From Homalodisca vitripennis (taxonomy: Eukaryota > Arthropoda > Insecta > Hemiptera > Cicadellidae): DNA of 64,000 nt. The DNA lies in contig NC_060207.1 of the NCBI RefSeq assembly GCF_021130785.1, forward strand, positions 1,200,501 to 1,264,500. Reading direction: 5' to 3'. Below are positions 34,708 through 45,419 of the stretch, one piece after another. Position numbers and translations under genes: made by a program. The stretch's first letter is position 1. Each line of letters starts with the position of its first letter. Below the pieces are notes generated by a model. The model ran no database searches. It was not told where the DNA came from and worked only from the letters and a program-made list of their open reading frames with translations.

Positions 34708-35961
34708 TTTTTGGCATGGTTAATGTAGTAGATGGTGGCTGAGCAGCTCTTTGTACTGCGTTCTGTGCTGTAAAATACACTCTTTGTCCATTTTCTAAAT
34801 GCACAGCTAAGTGAACAACAGAAGGGTGTCTCTCATGAATAGGAAAAGAAAATATTCGCCAAACTGCTTCATTACTACTGACATAGCGGCCCATTTGGTA
34901 TTGGGTAACTTCATCATTGGAATTCTCTGCACCAATTCCAATCACAGCCATATCACTCCCTTTGGTTACATATTTGCAAATGTATTTAATAGATTTCACT
35001 GAATGGCAAGATTCAACGTTGATGTGTGCTTTGAATGTCTTTGATAAAATGGGTGAATATGGAACAATCCAACGATTATCTATTTCAATATCTTGTTGAT
35101 TTAATTTGACAATTGTTGATTTTCCATTGTCTGCTGTCGATCTGCGACGATACAATGGATAACCGTCATTACCAGTAATTGTTTCCGATATTAATGTCCG
35201 TGGATATCGTTTTGAACATTTACCATCCATCATACACGGTGAATTTTGATTAAGAGTTCCACAGGGACCATGTATCATGTTTTTGATAACTACCTCATGC
35301 AATCCAGGATCTACTTGTACATTAGGGATTTCAGCTGATATCACTGCATCAACTTCATTTGGCCTTATCTTTTCAACCAACCAAATCAAAATGTGTGCAT
35401 GTGGCAATCCTCGTTTCTGCCACTCCACAGAATACATCCAGCAGCGTGTCTCACCAAACACATTATGTTTTACGATGAAATCCATTAAAGATTTCAATTT
35501 TTGTCTAAAGACTCTGGCTGTAATATCATGACGATCAATGGGTGATTGCCCAGGGAATAACTCCTGCTTGATTTCTATCCATTGCGGATTGCATGTAAAT
35601 GTGATGAACAAATCTGCTGTACCATAATGACGAACATACGACATGGCATCTTGAGCATATTCGTGCATATGCCGAGGGCTTCCGATGTATGTTGCTGGAA
35701 GAATAGTCATCCGACCGACATTCTGTGCATTTCCATCAGTATTAATCGCATCTCGAAGGTGAATATACTCTTCAGATCGGAGTTTGGTTTGATTCAACCT
35801 GATGAATGTTAATCTCTCCGTTTCAATTTTAACATACATGTCAACAACATATTTGTGATATAATCGCCGACATTTCAATATGTGATTTTCTTCATTTTCC
35901 CGAATCATTAGACGGTATGAATAATAGTTCATTGAACTGACTTTTTTGTTGGTTTCAGAAC
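34571..35961 (-). pseudogene. Helitron-B Rep (HUH nuclease) domain
   Basis: An open stretch of about 460 codons within a broken gene. It has the Helitron N-terminal-like part (MNYYSYRLMIRE, YVKIETERLTFIR), FITFTCNPQW (near 35590), the HUH motif RGLPHAHIL (near 35395) and the tyrosine motif KYICKYVTKG (near 34970-35000). These are the metal-binding histidines and likely nicking tyrosines of rolling-circle nucleases. Its start is an exon boundary (acceptor TTTACAG at about 35962), not a Met. The frame changes near 34650 before the helicase. Confidence 0.88.
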
Positions 35962-36065
35962 CTGTAAATATATTTTGTTTTAATAACATTCTAATATAAA
36001 ATTAAAATATACATAATATAATGACTGAGATATTATCGCCATAGCTAAACTAATATTTTAGTTAC
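35962..36065 (-). other. Intron in Helitron-B RepHel gene
   Basis: On the minus strand ATTACAG|GTAACT marks a donor at 36065 and TATTTACAG an acceptor at 35962. The flanking translations (IKMINPITG and SETNKKVSSMNYYSY) join naturally. 104 bp, GT-AG. Confidence 0.7.
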
Positions 36066-36565
36066 CTGTAATGGGATTTATCATTTTTATTGAGAAATCG
36101 TAGCCATCTTCACCTTGCCAAAATATAATGGGATATTGCAGTGCATCATATGAGCGGTGTGTTTCCTTTATACGTTGTAATTGATCATTCCGCCCGACGA
36201 CGTAAAACAATATCACGGGATTCCAAGTTTTCTCCAACTACAACGATAGCAACTTCATCAATAGTTGGTGCATTAAAACGTCTTGTATGTTGACCTGCAG
36301 GTGTTTTATCAGCTCTGATTACAATTTTGTGATTATCGGATGGCATCAGATCCAGGGCAGTTTTAAACAATATAATCAATTGATTGTGTTGATGAAATAA
36401 AGTTTGTAATTGTTCTACAATAGACCTCTTTACTAAATTGTTATGTGCACAACGCAGATCAATTTCTTGTGGTGAATTGCCCATAAAATAAATTTGCAGG
36501 AATTTGTTGTCGCTATCTGACACTGGTAACAGTGAACCTGCTCTGTGATATATTTGCCCTTGTAT
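36066..36565 (-). pseudogene. Helitron-B RepHel, middle exon, frameshifted
   Basis: The minus-strand translation begins after an acceptor at 36566 (IQGQIYHRAGSLLPV) and continues through DSDNKFLQIYFMGN to RRRAE near 36185. A one-base shift then leads on to NDQLQRIKETHRSYDALQYPIIFWQGEDGYDF, a conserved Helitron block just upstream of Rep. Confidence 0.75.
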
Positions 36566-36847
36566 CTGTAAATAAAAAAAAAATATTATGGTGTGGTATA
36601 AATTAATGGATTGTCAGTGATCAAACTTAAATAATATTTGATCTTAAAAAGTATATATTTAGTTTTAACTAATATCTATCAAATATAAAATATAATAAAA
36701 GTGTCACTGAAACTGAATCATCATATAATATGATGACTAAGTGATATATAAGTGATTAAGAAATTAAAGATTAGTGACACATCTTAACTTTGGTGACAGA
36801 AAATTTTGTTCGCTAAAATAATTATGAGTAACTGCTATAATACATAT
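36566..36847 (-). other. Intron in Helitron-B with mutated donor
   Basis: The expected donor after TTCAAG reads ATATGT instead of GTATGT on the minus strand (36847), a G to A change at the first intron base. The acceptor TTTACAG is intact at 36566. Coding sense on both sides (PTFK and IQGQIY) supports an ancestral 282-bp intron. Confidence 0.55.
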
Positions 36848-37349
36848 CTTGAAAGTTGGCATAACATTTTCCCGAACTACATTTGTTGTCCCAAATGAAG
36901 TCATTTGAAAGCAATTGTTATATTGTTGGATATGTGTCAAAAAGTGTATAGAATCTGTTTCTATTCCTGAAACCAATGAGTACAATGGTTCTGGTGGTGG
37001 ATCCAATGGTATCAATTTTACTTTTACCATTTGCGCAACACAATACATTGGCTTCGTTTTTGTATTTTAATGCCTTACAGTGTGAGCAAACCGAGTTCAT
37101 AGAACCAATAACAACACATTGGTAGTTACTGTAGTCAATTGACACATCGTAACTGAAAGCAGCTCGATTCAAACTTGCGCAATTATTAGTTGAATGTCGC
37201 GCTCGCGCTTCACGCGTTTGTAATATCCGAATTCTTTCACGTTCATTTCCGTCGTCACGTTCTTGGGCAGTACGATTAGATCGGTAATTAGCTTGGTTTG
37301 TAGCATTTCTGGTTCTTCTACCTAAATTGCTTCGTCTTATAAGAGGCAT
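36848..37349 (-). pseudogene. Helitron-B RepHel N-terminal exon
   Basis: A Met at 37349 (MPLIRRSNLGRR) opens an Arg-rich N-terminus, then CSHCKALKY...VLCCANGK, the CxxC...CC cysteine motif also present in Helitron-A ORF2. A frameshift near 37035 interrupts the GK...PPPEPL block, which goes on in the neighbouring frame to MPTFK at the exon end. The shared cysteine layout confirms that Helitron-A ORF2 is the same kind of domain. Confidence 0.82.
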
Positions 37350-37822
37350 ATCAAATATAAATTATTTTTTCACTAATCACGAACTAAACAAACACTAACT
37401 AAGTAAGCACTCTGCACAAAACACGATATACGAATTTGTTTCGTGTATCAGTTGACAAAAGCAAACTCAATAGATTAGGTCACAGATATATTAATGTTTT
37501 ATTTACTATCTGCATTACACGATCACGCACTGTTTATTTATTATTGGTAACATTTAAATGTAAGCAGATGTTTCAGAAAGTTTGTTGAACTATAGCTGTC
37601 AACAGCTGTTTAGTGCCAGTTTAATTTTAATTATGAAACGTACAAACTACAATTTTTCCTGAATTCCAAAATATTCCAGATATATTTTCTTAACTTTTTC
37701 TTCATAAAAACCTTCCTCGGATTTCAATGAACATTTTACAAAAAGAATTAACCGAATTGGTCCAGCCGTTTTTGAGATTAGCGCTTACCAACACATTTGG
37801 TGATTCATTTTTATTTATAAGA
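37350..37822 (-). other. Helitron-B 5' non-coding region
   Basis: About 470 bp upstream of the N-terminal exon with no frame. The outermost 100 bp (GCTAATCTCAAAAACGGC on the minus strand) resemble known insect Helitron 5' ends. Confidence 0.6.
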
Positions 37823-38141
37823 TACTGTAACGTGTTGAATTTCAAACATCGTGCTAATTGTATCAAATACATTGTTTCATGTGATAATGCTGCACTTTTT
37901 GTTAAACTTTGACAATTTCATTTACAGCAACGTCATTGTCACCACTGGCCTTTCCAGTGAGTGTTCTCTCTCTTTTGGTTACGAGTTCCACTTCCCAACG
38001 TAAGTTGAAATAAAAGTATTTCTTTGTAATAATAATGAATTCAAGTGTGTTACCTATATTTACGAAATGATTTCAGACAACTAATATTTTTTATTATGGA
38101 AGGATGAATGTACGTATACTTAAAACAATTCTGTTATTTAG

Positions 38142-38723
38142 ATGGGGAAGTGGAAACCTTCGTGCTAGGTTGTCACAAAGCGTGTGCTGTTGGTCACGGA
38201 CAGCCATGGGAGGCAGCTCCATCATCTCCTGGAGAGGTCCAGTGACTATTCAGTGACTGCAATTGTGTCCCCCAACGGCATTATGAGTTACATTTTGGAC
38301 AACGCGCTGCTTTACCAAGAGAAGTACGATGAAGTTGTAGTCATGGCTGGGACCAACGACATGAATGACAAAGGGTATGTGAATAGTGACTTTTTTGATG
38401 CACTAGGCAAGTTGATTAAACTGTATAAATTGAACAATGATAGTATTATCAACTTGCCAGGGAGGAGAGATGCTTTTTCGCCTGCCGTGCATCGTGCACG
38501 TGCAAGCCTGAATGCCACTTTAAAAAATATTGAGTCTGCTAATTTTTTTGACTTTTCCAATTCCAAGAGAGACTTTTTCACATCTCATGGCTTGCACATG
38601 AATATGCACGGCAAGCATGAACTTGCTGCTGTCATTTTGAATGCAATTGGTCTGAAATCTGAGAAGAAAAATATATTTACGTTCCACGCACAAGTACGGC
38701 GCATTAGACGCCCAAAAAACTAA
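38142..38723 (+). pseudogene. ORF1 (SGNH hydrolase-like) upstream of the RepHel copy
   Basis: Codon 9 is TAG (38166-38168), otherwise open for the rest of its 193 codons. DSHGR, MAGTND and HGLHMN are intact, with residues such as DMNDKGYVNSDFFDALG and NATLKNIESANFF that set it apart from the array copies. An internal GTG or Met start could only give a product lacking about 14 residues, which would still contain DSH. It lies directly after the unit spacer hit by Helitron-B. Confidence 0.8.
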
Positions 38724-38837
38724 ATTCTGTTGGTAGAGTGTTGTCATTTACTTGTGGATTTAGTGATTGATTTTCATTTTCTACGAGTTTAAATTCCAAT
38801 TACTTTTTCAATATCATTGTAATGAATTTAATTTAAT

Positions 38838-39440
38838 ATGATGCCTTAAAATCGACGCATAGAGTTGCCCGATTGTAGGGTCCTGTTACGTAGATTGTCG
38901 ACAGAAGAAATTGGCAACTATTTAGCCGTTCGTGACGTACGAATTGCCGTTAACGAGCGGCCAAATAATGAGGCCGAAATTAATATTGCTGCCCCGTGGA
39001 AATAATGTAAATATCAATGACATTGTGAATCCACGAGTAAACCCACCACGTCGCGTCCTTCCTCCGAGGAGGCGACATGCTGACGTACCCCGCCGGGTTA
39101 CGTATAGGACTGCCCTGTTGTATGGAGCCGAATCGGTGGAAACTGTTCCGATCAGTTCATTAGGACGTTCTCAGGTAAGTTGTCTTATGTGTGACGCCAA
39201 ATATTTTGCTGATAAGCCTGTAATTGGTAAGGACTGTACATGCAATGTTGCAATTTGGGTAAGGTTGAAATTCCTGCACTTGGCCCGTGCCCAGAAGAAC
39301 TACATGGTTTTCTGACCGGAGAAGACGCGGCGGACGTTGAGTTTCGCAGAAACATCAGAACGGTAAATTCAAATTTCGCAATGGCGTCGTTCAAATCACA
39401 ATCGCACCCTGACAGGAATGTCGGCCAGGGTCATTGGTAT
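38838..39440 (+). pseudogene. ORF2 copy, broken and cut off
   Basis: The fourth codon is TAA (38847), two bases are missing near 38989, and one base is missing near 39211. At about 39440, just after TTCTGC of the GHWCFC segment, it joins the last third of an ORF1 copy. It is a partial unit inserted between the preceding ORF1 and the RepHel copy. Confidence 0.85.
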
Positions 39441-39543
39441 TTCTGCTGCTGTCATTTTGAATGCAATTGGTCTGAAATCTGAGAAGAAAATTATATTTAC
39501 GTTCCACGAACAAGTACGGCGCATTAGACGCCCAAAAAACTAA
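39441..39543 (+). pseudogene. ORF1 3' fragment
   Basis: The last 34 codons of ORF1 (AAVILNAIGLKSEKK to RRPKN and stop) appear at the joint, sharing TTCTGCTGCTG-like microhomology with ORF2. The normal spacer to the next ORF2 follows. Confidence 0.85.
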
Positions 39544-39832
39544 ATTCTGTTGGTAGAGTGTTGTCATTTACTCGTGGATTTAGTGATTGATTTTCGTTTT
39601 CCACGGTTTTAAATTCCAATTACTTTTACAATATCATTGCAATTAATTTAATTTAATATGATGCCTCAAAATCGACGCGTAGAGTTGCCCGATTGTAGGG
39701 TCCTGCTACGTAGATTGTCGACAGAAGAAATTGGCAACTATTTGGCCGTTCGTGACGTACGAATTGCCGTTAACGAGCGGCCAAATAATGAGGCCGAAAT
39801 TAATATTGTTCTGCCCCGTGGAAATAATTTAA

Positions 39833-40844
39833 CCTTTCCAGCGTTATTGACGCGGATACGCGGAGGGCCACTACAAGCTCAAAACGTTATTGCCGTGGGT
39901 CCGCGTTTTTGCATTCTTTATTTTCTTACTGCTATGTTAGTTGAATATTTTGCTGCTAGATGGTTCTAGTAGTCATGCGACATACAAACAGGTTGCCCTG
40001 CCTCGAATTCTGTTACAATGGGAGTGGCAGTTGCTTCTAATTGGCCAAACACTGTCTAGCGGGAGTGGCCCCGCGCCTTTCACAAAGTCATTGACGGGGG
40101 CTCCCGTCAAGGCATCTAGCCAGTTGTTAGTGAGAAGCGTCCGGTACACGCATATGTATTTCGGTTATCGCTAATTTTCTGTTGTGTCTTGTTCTTTTTA
40201 AAGTAAATTATTCATATTAAATACAGCAGTTTCCAGTATTTATTTAGTGTTTTTTACCATTATTCGTGTGAATGGCGAATCCAGACGATTCGGAATTTGA
40301 AGATTTGGTAATTCTGAGCAATTACTTGGTCAACCCCAAACTTTTTAATATTTTACTACGGTCAAAAGGATGTTATCACAAAGCAAGAAACATAATTCAA
40401 GCCCTGCAAGGCTGTCCTACAGGTTGCCGAGCGATAAGAAGGTTCAAAGTCCACGCGATATAACAGTGGCTTGCGGGAGACGCGCGGAATGTCAGTTGTG
40501 ACAGCCCGCCACCAAATAAACACTCTTTGTCTACTTTTGTATTTTTCTAATTTTATTGGATTGTAATATAGTATACGTTATCTATAAAACTGTGTTTCAT
40601 TCCCATACTTACTGAATAAATTATAAAAATATTAGTGACAACTACACTGCTATTCTACGATATTCTCAAAAGTTAAAAATTATCCTAGGTAATCTAAAAA
40701 AGGCTAAACAAATTTTATTTACCGTTAAATAACTCTATTTTGACATACAGAAACGAAAATAAATTTAACTTTACACATTGGAAATTTAAAAAAAATTGTA
40801 ACTTTATCAAAGATCAGGTCTAATTTTTCATGACGCTTAAAGGG
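39833..40844. mobile_element. piggyBac-like non-autonomous element
   Basis: 1,012 bp flanked on both sides by TTAA (39829-39832 and 40845-40848). The ends are imperfect inverted repeats: CCTTTCCAGCGTTATTG on the left, and CCCTTTAAGCGTCATG read inwards from the right. TTAA duplication with CCCTTT-type ends is typical of piggyBac-like transposons. Removing it with one TTAA restores the ORF2 frame (aat aat TTA AAT ATC). There is no transposase; one 63-codon frame (40272-40463) is acidic at its start and could be a remnant N-terminus, but I cannot confirm that. Confidence 0.85.
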
Positions 40845-41508
40845 TTAAATATCAATGACATTGTGAATCCACGAGTAAACCCGCCACGTCACGTCCTTCC
40901 TCCGAGGAGGCGACATGCTGACGTACCCCACCGGGTTACGTATAGGACTGCCCTGTTGTATGGAGCCGAATCGGTGGAAACTGTTCCGATTAGTTCATTA
41001 GGACGTTTTCAGGTAAGTTGTCTTATGTGTGACGCGAAATATTTTGCTGATAAGCCTGTAATCGCAATGTTGCAATTTGGGTAAGGTTGAAATTCCTGCA
41101 CTTGGCCCGTGTCCAGAAGAACTACGTGGTTTTCTGACCGGAGAAGACGCGGCGGACGTTGAGTTTCGCAGAAACATCAGAACGGTAAATTCAAATTTCG
41201 CAATGGCGTCGTTTAAATCACAATCGCACCCTGACAGGAATGTCGACCAGGGTCTTTGGTGTTTCTGCATCTCGGGCCAAGTGTATCATTACACGGAACC
41301 GGTTCCGGTTCGGATGGCTCCTTTACACAAGCTGAATCAGCTCTATTTCATAGACACCGAGGAGGCTTGCCAAGAAAGAAACGCCCTTATTGGAGATCGC
41401 GTAAGGGAAGCCACGATCCGAACAATTAAGACCATGTTGAGACGTGTCAATCAACTCTGCAGAGCCTATCGGTTCATCTCGGAGGTTTTGACTGACGTAC
41501 CGGATTAG

Positions 41509-42945
41509 GTCAGAGTTCATGATGTGCACGTCATCTTCAAGGAACGCATTGGCAACGATCTGAGACGGTACAATTTGCCTGCCTGCAGAAGTGACATTGC
41601 TGCAGTTTACACAGGTGAAGAGCCGCCCAGAGATGTAGATTTGGTTGTCTACCCGCAGGGGAGTGACCGCAGAAATCAGATCAAGAATCTGAACAGCCTT
41701 GCCTATCCAATGGTGTACTCTCTCCTATTTCCCAACGGGGAATACGGATACAGAACGGGTGTACCACACAGACAGACAAACAGAACAGTGACTTTGAGAC
41801 AATTTTACTCGTGGCGATTGGCCGTCAGAAATGGCTTCTCCATCCTGCACAACGGAGGAAAGTTGTTTCAACAGTACATTGTTGACGCATGGTGTAAAGT
41901 CGAGGCAAATCAACTTTGGTTCATTCGGCAGAACCAGCGATCACTGAGAGTGGAAAATTATCGTGGTCTTCGTAGGTACCTGGAAGAAAGAGCGCGTGCG
42001 TTGGGAGCTCGGGTTGGAAAATTGGTAGTGCTCCCAGCCATGACTGTAGGATCGCCGCGTTATATGCAGGCCAGGTACCGCGAGGCCATGGCGATTGTGG
42101 CACGTTACGGGAAACCAGATCTCTTCATTACTTTCACAACAAATCCTAATTGGCCCGAAATTCAAGAGAATCTGGAACATCACCAACGCTTTGAACACCG
42201 ACCGGACTTGGTCTGTCGCGTGTTCAAATCAAAATTCACAAAATTCCTCGACGACTTGAGCAAAGGACAGGTGCTAAGTGTTACACAAACGTACACCTAC
42301 GTAATCGAATTTCAAAAAAGGGGGCTTCCACATGCCCACGTTTTGATCACAATGAGACCTGAAGGCAAAATTACGATCGACAATGTAGATGACATTGTCT
42401 GTGCCGAGTTCCCCAACCGTGACATGGACCCAACACTGTACGACATCATAGTTGAACACTATGTTCACAGACCCTGTGGAGCCAACAATCCCGTCGCCCC
42501 CTGTATGCGAGACGGTAAGTGCTCCAAAGGCTATCCGATGTCGTTCAATGATGAGACCATAATTGATCACGTCAGGAGACCTGTTTATCGCAGGCGACGT
42601 GACGGCCGAACAGCAGTCGTCGAGGAAAACGGTAATCGACAACCGAAGAATTGTGCCATACAACCGGTACTTTGCAAAAAAATACATGTGCCACATCAAT
42701 TTCGAAGTCTGCGCCACACACTCTCGAGCATGAAGTACCTCTACAAGTATGTACACAAGGGCGCAGACTGTATCACAATTCAAGCCAGTGACACTGGCGA
42801 ACAAACACTTGACTGGGACGAAATTCAAAATTATTTGGACTGTCGTTACGTCAGTTCAACGGAAGCCGCGTACCGACTTATGACATTTCCTCTCGCAGAC
42901 AGATCACATTCGGTAATGACTTTGCCGGTTCATTTGGAAAAATGA
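41509..42945 (+). pseudogene. Helitron-A Rep domain (HUH nuclease)
   Basis: An open stretch of about 479 codons between the TAG at 41506 and the frameshift near 42940. Motifs counted from the GTG codon at 41524: FYSWRLAVRNG (94-104) and QYIVDAWCKVEANQLWFIR (117-135) are the conserved start of the Helitron-like domain; FITFTTNPNW (201-210); HUH motif RGLPHAHVL with H270 and H272; CSKGYPMSF; KYLYKYVHKG (404-413) with Y405 and Y409, the two expected nicking tyrosines. Key residues are intact although the gene is not. The Rep would cut and rejoin single strands at the element ends. Confidence 0.9.
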
Positions 42946-43250
42946 ACAAGCCATTCTGTTTGATGACGACCTCCCTGATGATGACGTTGCAGCTGCAGTT
43001 GATAAGCCAACCAAATTGATGGCGTGGTTCATATTGAACAACACAGACGTGGAAGCCCGGAAATTTACATATGTTGAGATTCCTGAACACTACACGTGGA
43101 ACAACAGAGAGGCAGTGTGGGAAAAAAGAAGGCAAATCTCAAAGATGATTGGTCAATTGATGGAAGTGACTCCTACTGACGTGGAATTGTATCATCTCAG
43201 AATGTTGTTGCACCACGTGAGAGATGCATTGTCTTTTCAAAGTATAAGAG

Positions 43251-45419
43251 ATGTCCACGGAACAAGTGTTTCCAACATACTTTGAGGCTTGCAAAGAAAT
43301 GGGGCTGACAGAAGACGCAAATGAGTACAGAAGGTCACTGAGAGAAATTTCGGAATGGTGTACTGCAGGCAGACTAAGAAAAATGTTTGCACTGATATGT
43401 TGTATTGCCACAGAGGAGCAAATCACTGAAATACCCGAACTGTGGGAAACGTTCAGAGACGCCATGATTGATGATTACTTGAGGAGGCGTTTGAACAGAG
43501 TACAGGCGATAAATGCATGCCTGAGATCTATTGCTGAACACCTGAGTAGAAACGACAAGACCTTGACTGAATTTGGTTTGCCACTGCCAGACGAGAATGT
43601 TGCCGATGAGCCAGAAGAACCGGGAGAATTGATGGAACAAGATGTACACGTAATTGATGTCAACACATTGAATGTACAACAAAGATTGGTGTATGACCAA
43701 GTAATGGAGACAGTTGAGAAGGTCGAGAGAGGCGACCACGTGCAAACGACAATGTTCTACGTTGATGGACCAGGAGGTAGTGGAAAAACTTACCTATATA
43801 ATGCTCTATTGACCAACATTATTGGCATGAACAAGGATGCAATTGCAGTTGCTTGGACAGGAATGGCTTCCACCCTGCTGGAAAACTGCACCACCGTACA
43901 CAAGGCGTTTAAATTGCCCTTGAATTTGACAGACAGTACGGTGGCAGGGTGGCCAGTGCATCACTCAAAGTCTCGACGAATAATGAACTCTTCGCTGATT
44001 GTTTGGGACGAGGCACCAATGTCACCGAAACTGGCTTTATACGCAATTGACAAATTCTTGAGAGACCTGATGCGGGAGCCAAACAAACCAATGGGTGGAA
44101 AGATTGTACTGTTGGGCGGTGACTTTCGACAGGTTCTACCCTTCATTCGACGTGGTCACCGCACCCAAGTGGTACAATCCAGTATCAAGTACAGCTACCT
44201 CTGGAATTATATGAAAAAATTCGAATTAAGAATCAACATGCGACTCGAACAGGATCAAGTGCAATTTGGACAATGGCTCAGTACTCTGGGAAACGGTACA
44301 CTGCGAATTCTTGAGCCCCGCCCCATGATAAATGGCGTCGACGATCTAATTGAAGTACCGTCAGAGTGTGTGGTGGAAACAAAACACGAGCTAATTGACG
44401 CTGTGTTTGGTGAACAGCTAGACCAAGATACGTCCATGACAGCAATACTCTGTCCAACAAATGTGTCCGCTAACGAGATAAACGCTCATATATTGAGAAA
44501 AATTACAGTAGAACAGAGAGAATATCTGAGCTGTGACAGCTACACACTTGATCCCAATGACAATTTCGACCCACCAATTGAACTTTTGAATTCAATTGAA
44601 GCTCCTGGTCTACCACCGCACAGACTGACATTGAAAAAGGGAGCCGTGGTAATGCTTTTAAGGAATGTTGATTTACAAGCAGGCATGTGCAATGGAACTA
44701 GACTGAAAGTTGTACAACTCCATGACCACACAATAGACGTCGAGATTTTGAGTGGAAAGCACAGGGGTGAGCAATCACTCCTACCGCGTGTAAGATTCAT
44801 CTGCGAGACGGAAATTCTACCGCGGTCCCTCACTCGGTTGCAATTCCCAGTCAAACTCGGTTATGCCATGACAATTAATAAAAGCCAAGGGCAAACTTTC
44901 AACAAAATTGGTATTTGTCTCGACACACCATGCTTCGCACACGGTCAATTGTACGTGGCGTTTTCGAGGGTTAGGAAATGGGCCGATGTATTAGTCTATG
45001 TGCGTGACGGTCCAAAACAGGGGACGTTTGGTTTCAAAGATGGGCGTACTTTTACACGCAACGTCGTGTATGCGTCCATTGTAGATCGAAACGACAACCA
45101 TAGTGAAGACATGCAACATAGTGGGGAAGAAGAACATCAAAATCTAATCCCACTTCATGCACAAAACTCACCACCAACTACCGGTCCAGTCTGTCCTGTC
45201 TATGAACCCCACGACAATGTGCCTGAAGACGTTGAGATGGCGGGTGATGACAATGAACAATTGGCTCAGGAGTTCATCCAAATCATTGAAGACGAGAACA
45301 CGTTCATCACTGTTGTACACAACGACAGTGAGAATGTTTCTCGTCACGATCAACCAGGCACTTCCGGCATTAGCAGGACATTTTTACGTCCTGTCGCTGA
45401 TGACTCGGACAGTGACTGA
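43251..45419 (+). pseudogene. Helitron-A PIF1-like helicase domain
   Basis: A 722-codon open stretch that is the C-terminal part of RepHel; its Met at 43251 is internal, not a native start. Walker A is GPGGSGKT (173-180), Walker B is VWDEAPM (251-257), then [10 protein letters not shown] (288-297), NMRLEQ (329 on), a CPTNVSANE block, [10 protein letters not shown] and YVAFSRV. All SF1/PIF1-type motifs look intact. The C-terminal 120 residues are acidic and low in complexity, and the stop TGA follows DDSDSD. On its own the frame could make a helicase fragment, but no promoter is evident. Confidence 0.9.

Larger units (their letters stand above)
32510..37822 (-). mobile_element. Helitron-B: full-length but degraded Helitron, minus strand
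   Basis: 5,313 bp. On the minus strand it begins with TC (37822; TCTTATAAATAAAAATG) and ends with CTAG (32510) after a short hairpin (GACAG...CTGTC). It sits between A (minus-strand flank GTTACAGTA) and T, the rule for Helitrons. Removing it joins TATACTA to TACTGTAACG, which matches the uninterrupted unit sequence (TATACTATCCTGTAACG) except for one base. It encodes Rep and PIF1-like helicase domains broken by frameshifts. Its 5' end resembles a widespread insect Helitron family as I recall it. It is unrelated to Helitron-A at the ends and only distantly alike in protein. Confidence 0.93.
39658..45419 (+). pseudogene. Helitron-A RepHel gene (N-terminal domain, HUH Rep, PIF1-like helicase), interrupted
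   Basis: The longest Helitron-A coding copy. It begins exactly as ORF2 (MMPQNRRVELPDC), is split at 39829-40844 by a piggyBac-like element, and resumes in the same frame. It suffers about 17 bp of deletions near 41050, then passes the point where array copies stop: TIKTM continues into LRRVNQLCRAYRF. An in-frame TAG lies at 41506-41508; one-base frameshifts lie in the A-run near 42940 and near 43260. These lesions apart, the frame follows a normal Helitron transposase of about 1,500 residues: cysteine domain, Rep, helicase. It shows what the amplified array has lost. Confidence 0.9.

Noticed and set aside
40272..40463. 63-codon frame as a real piggyBac protein
   Set aside because: Too short and without the catalytic Asp residues; at most a remnant.
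43251..45419. Host PIF1 helicase gene
   Set aside because: It lies directly downstream of an HUH Rep domain with which it shares a once-continuous frame, so it is the Helitron helicase.
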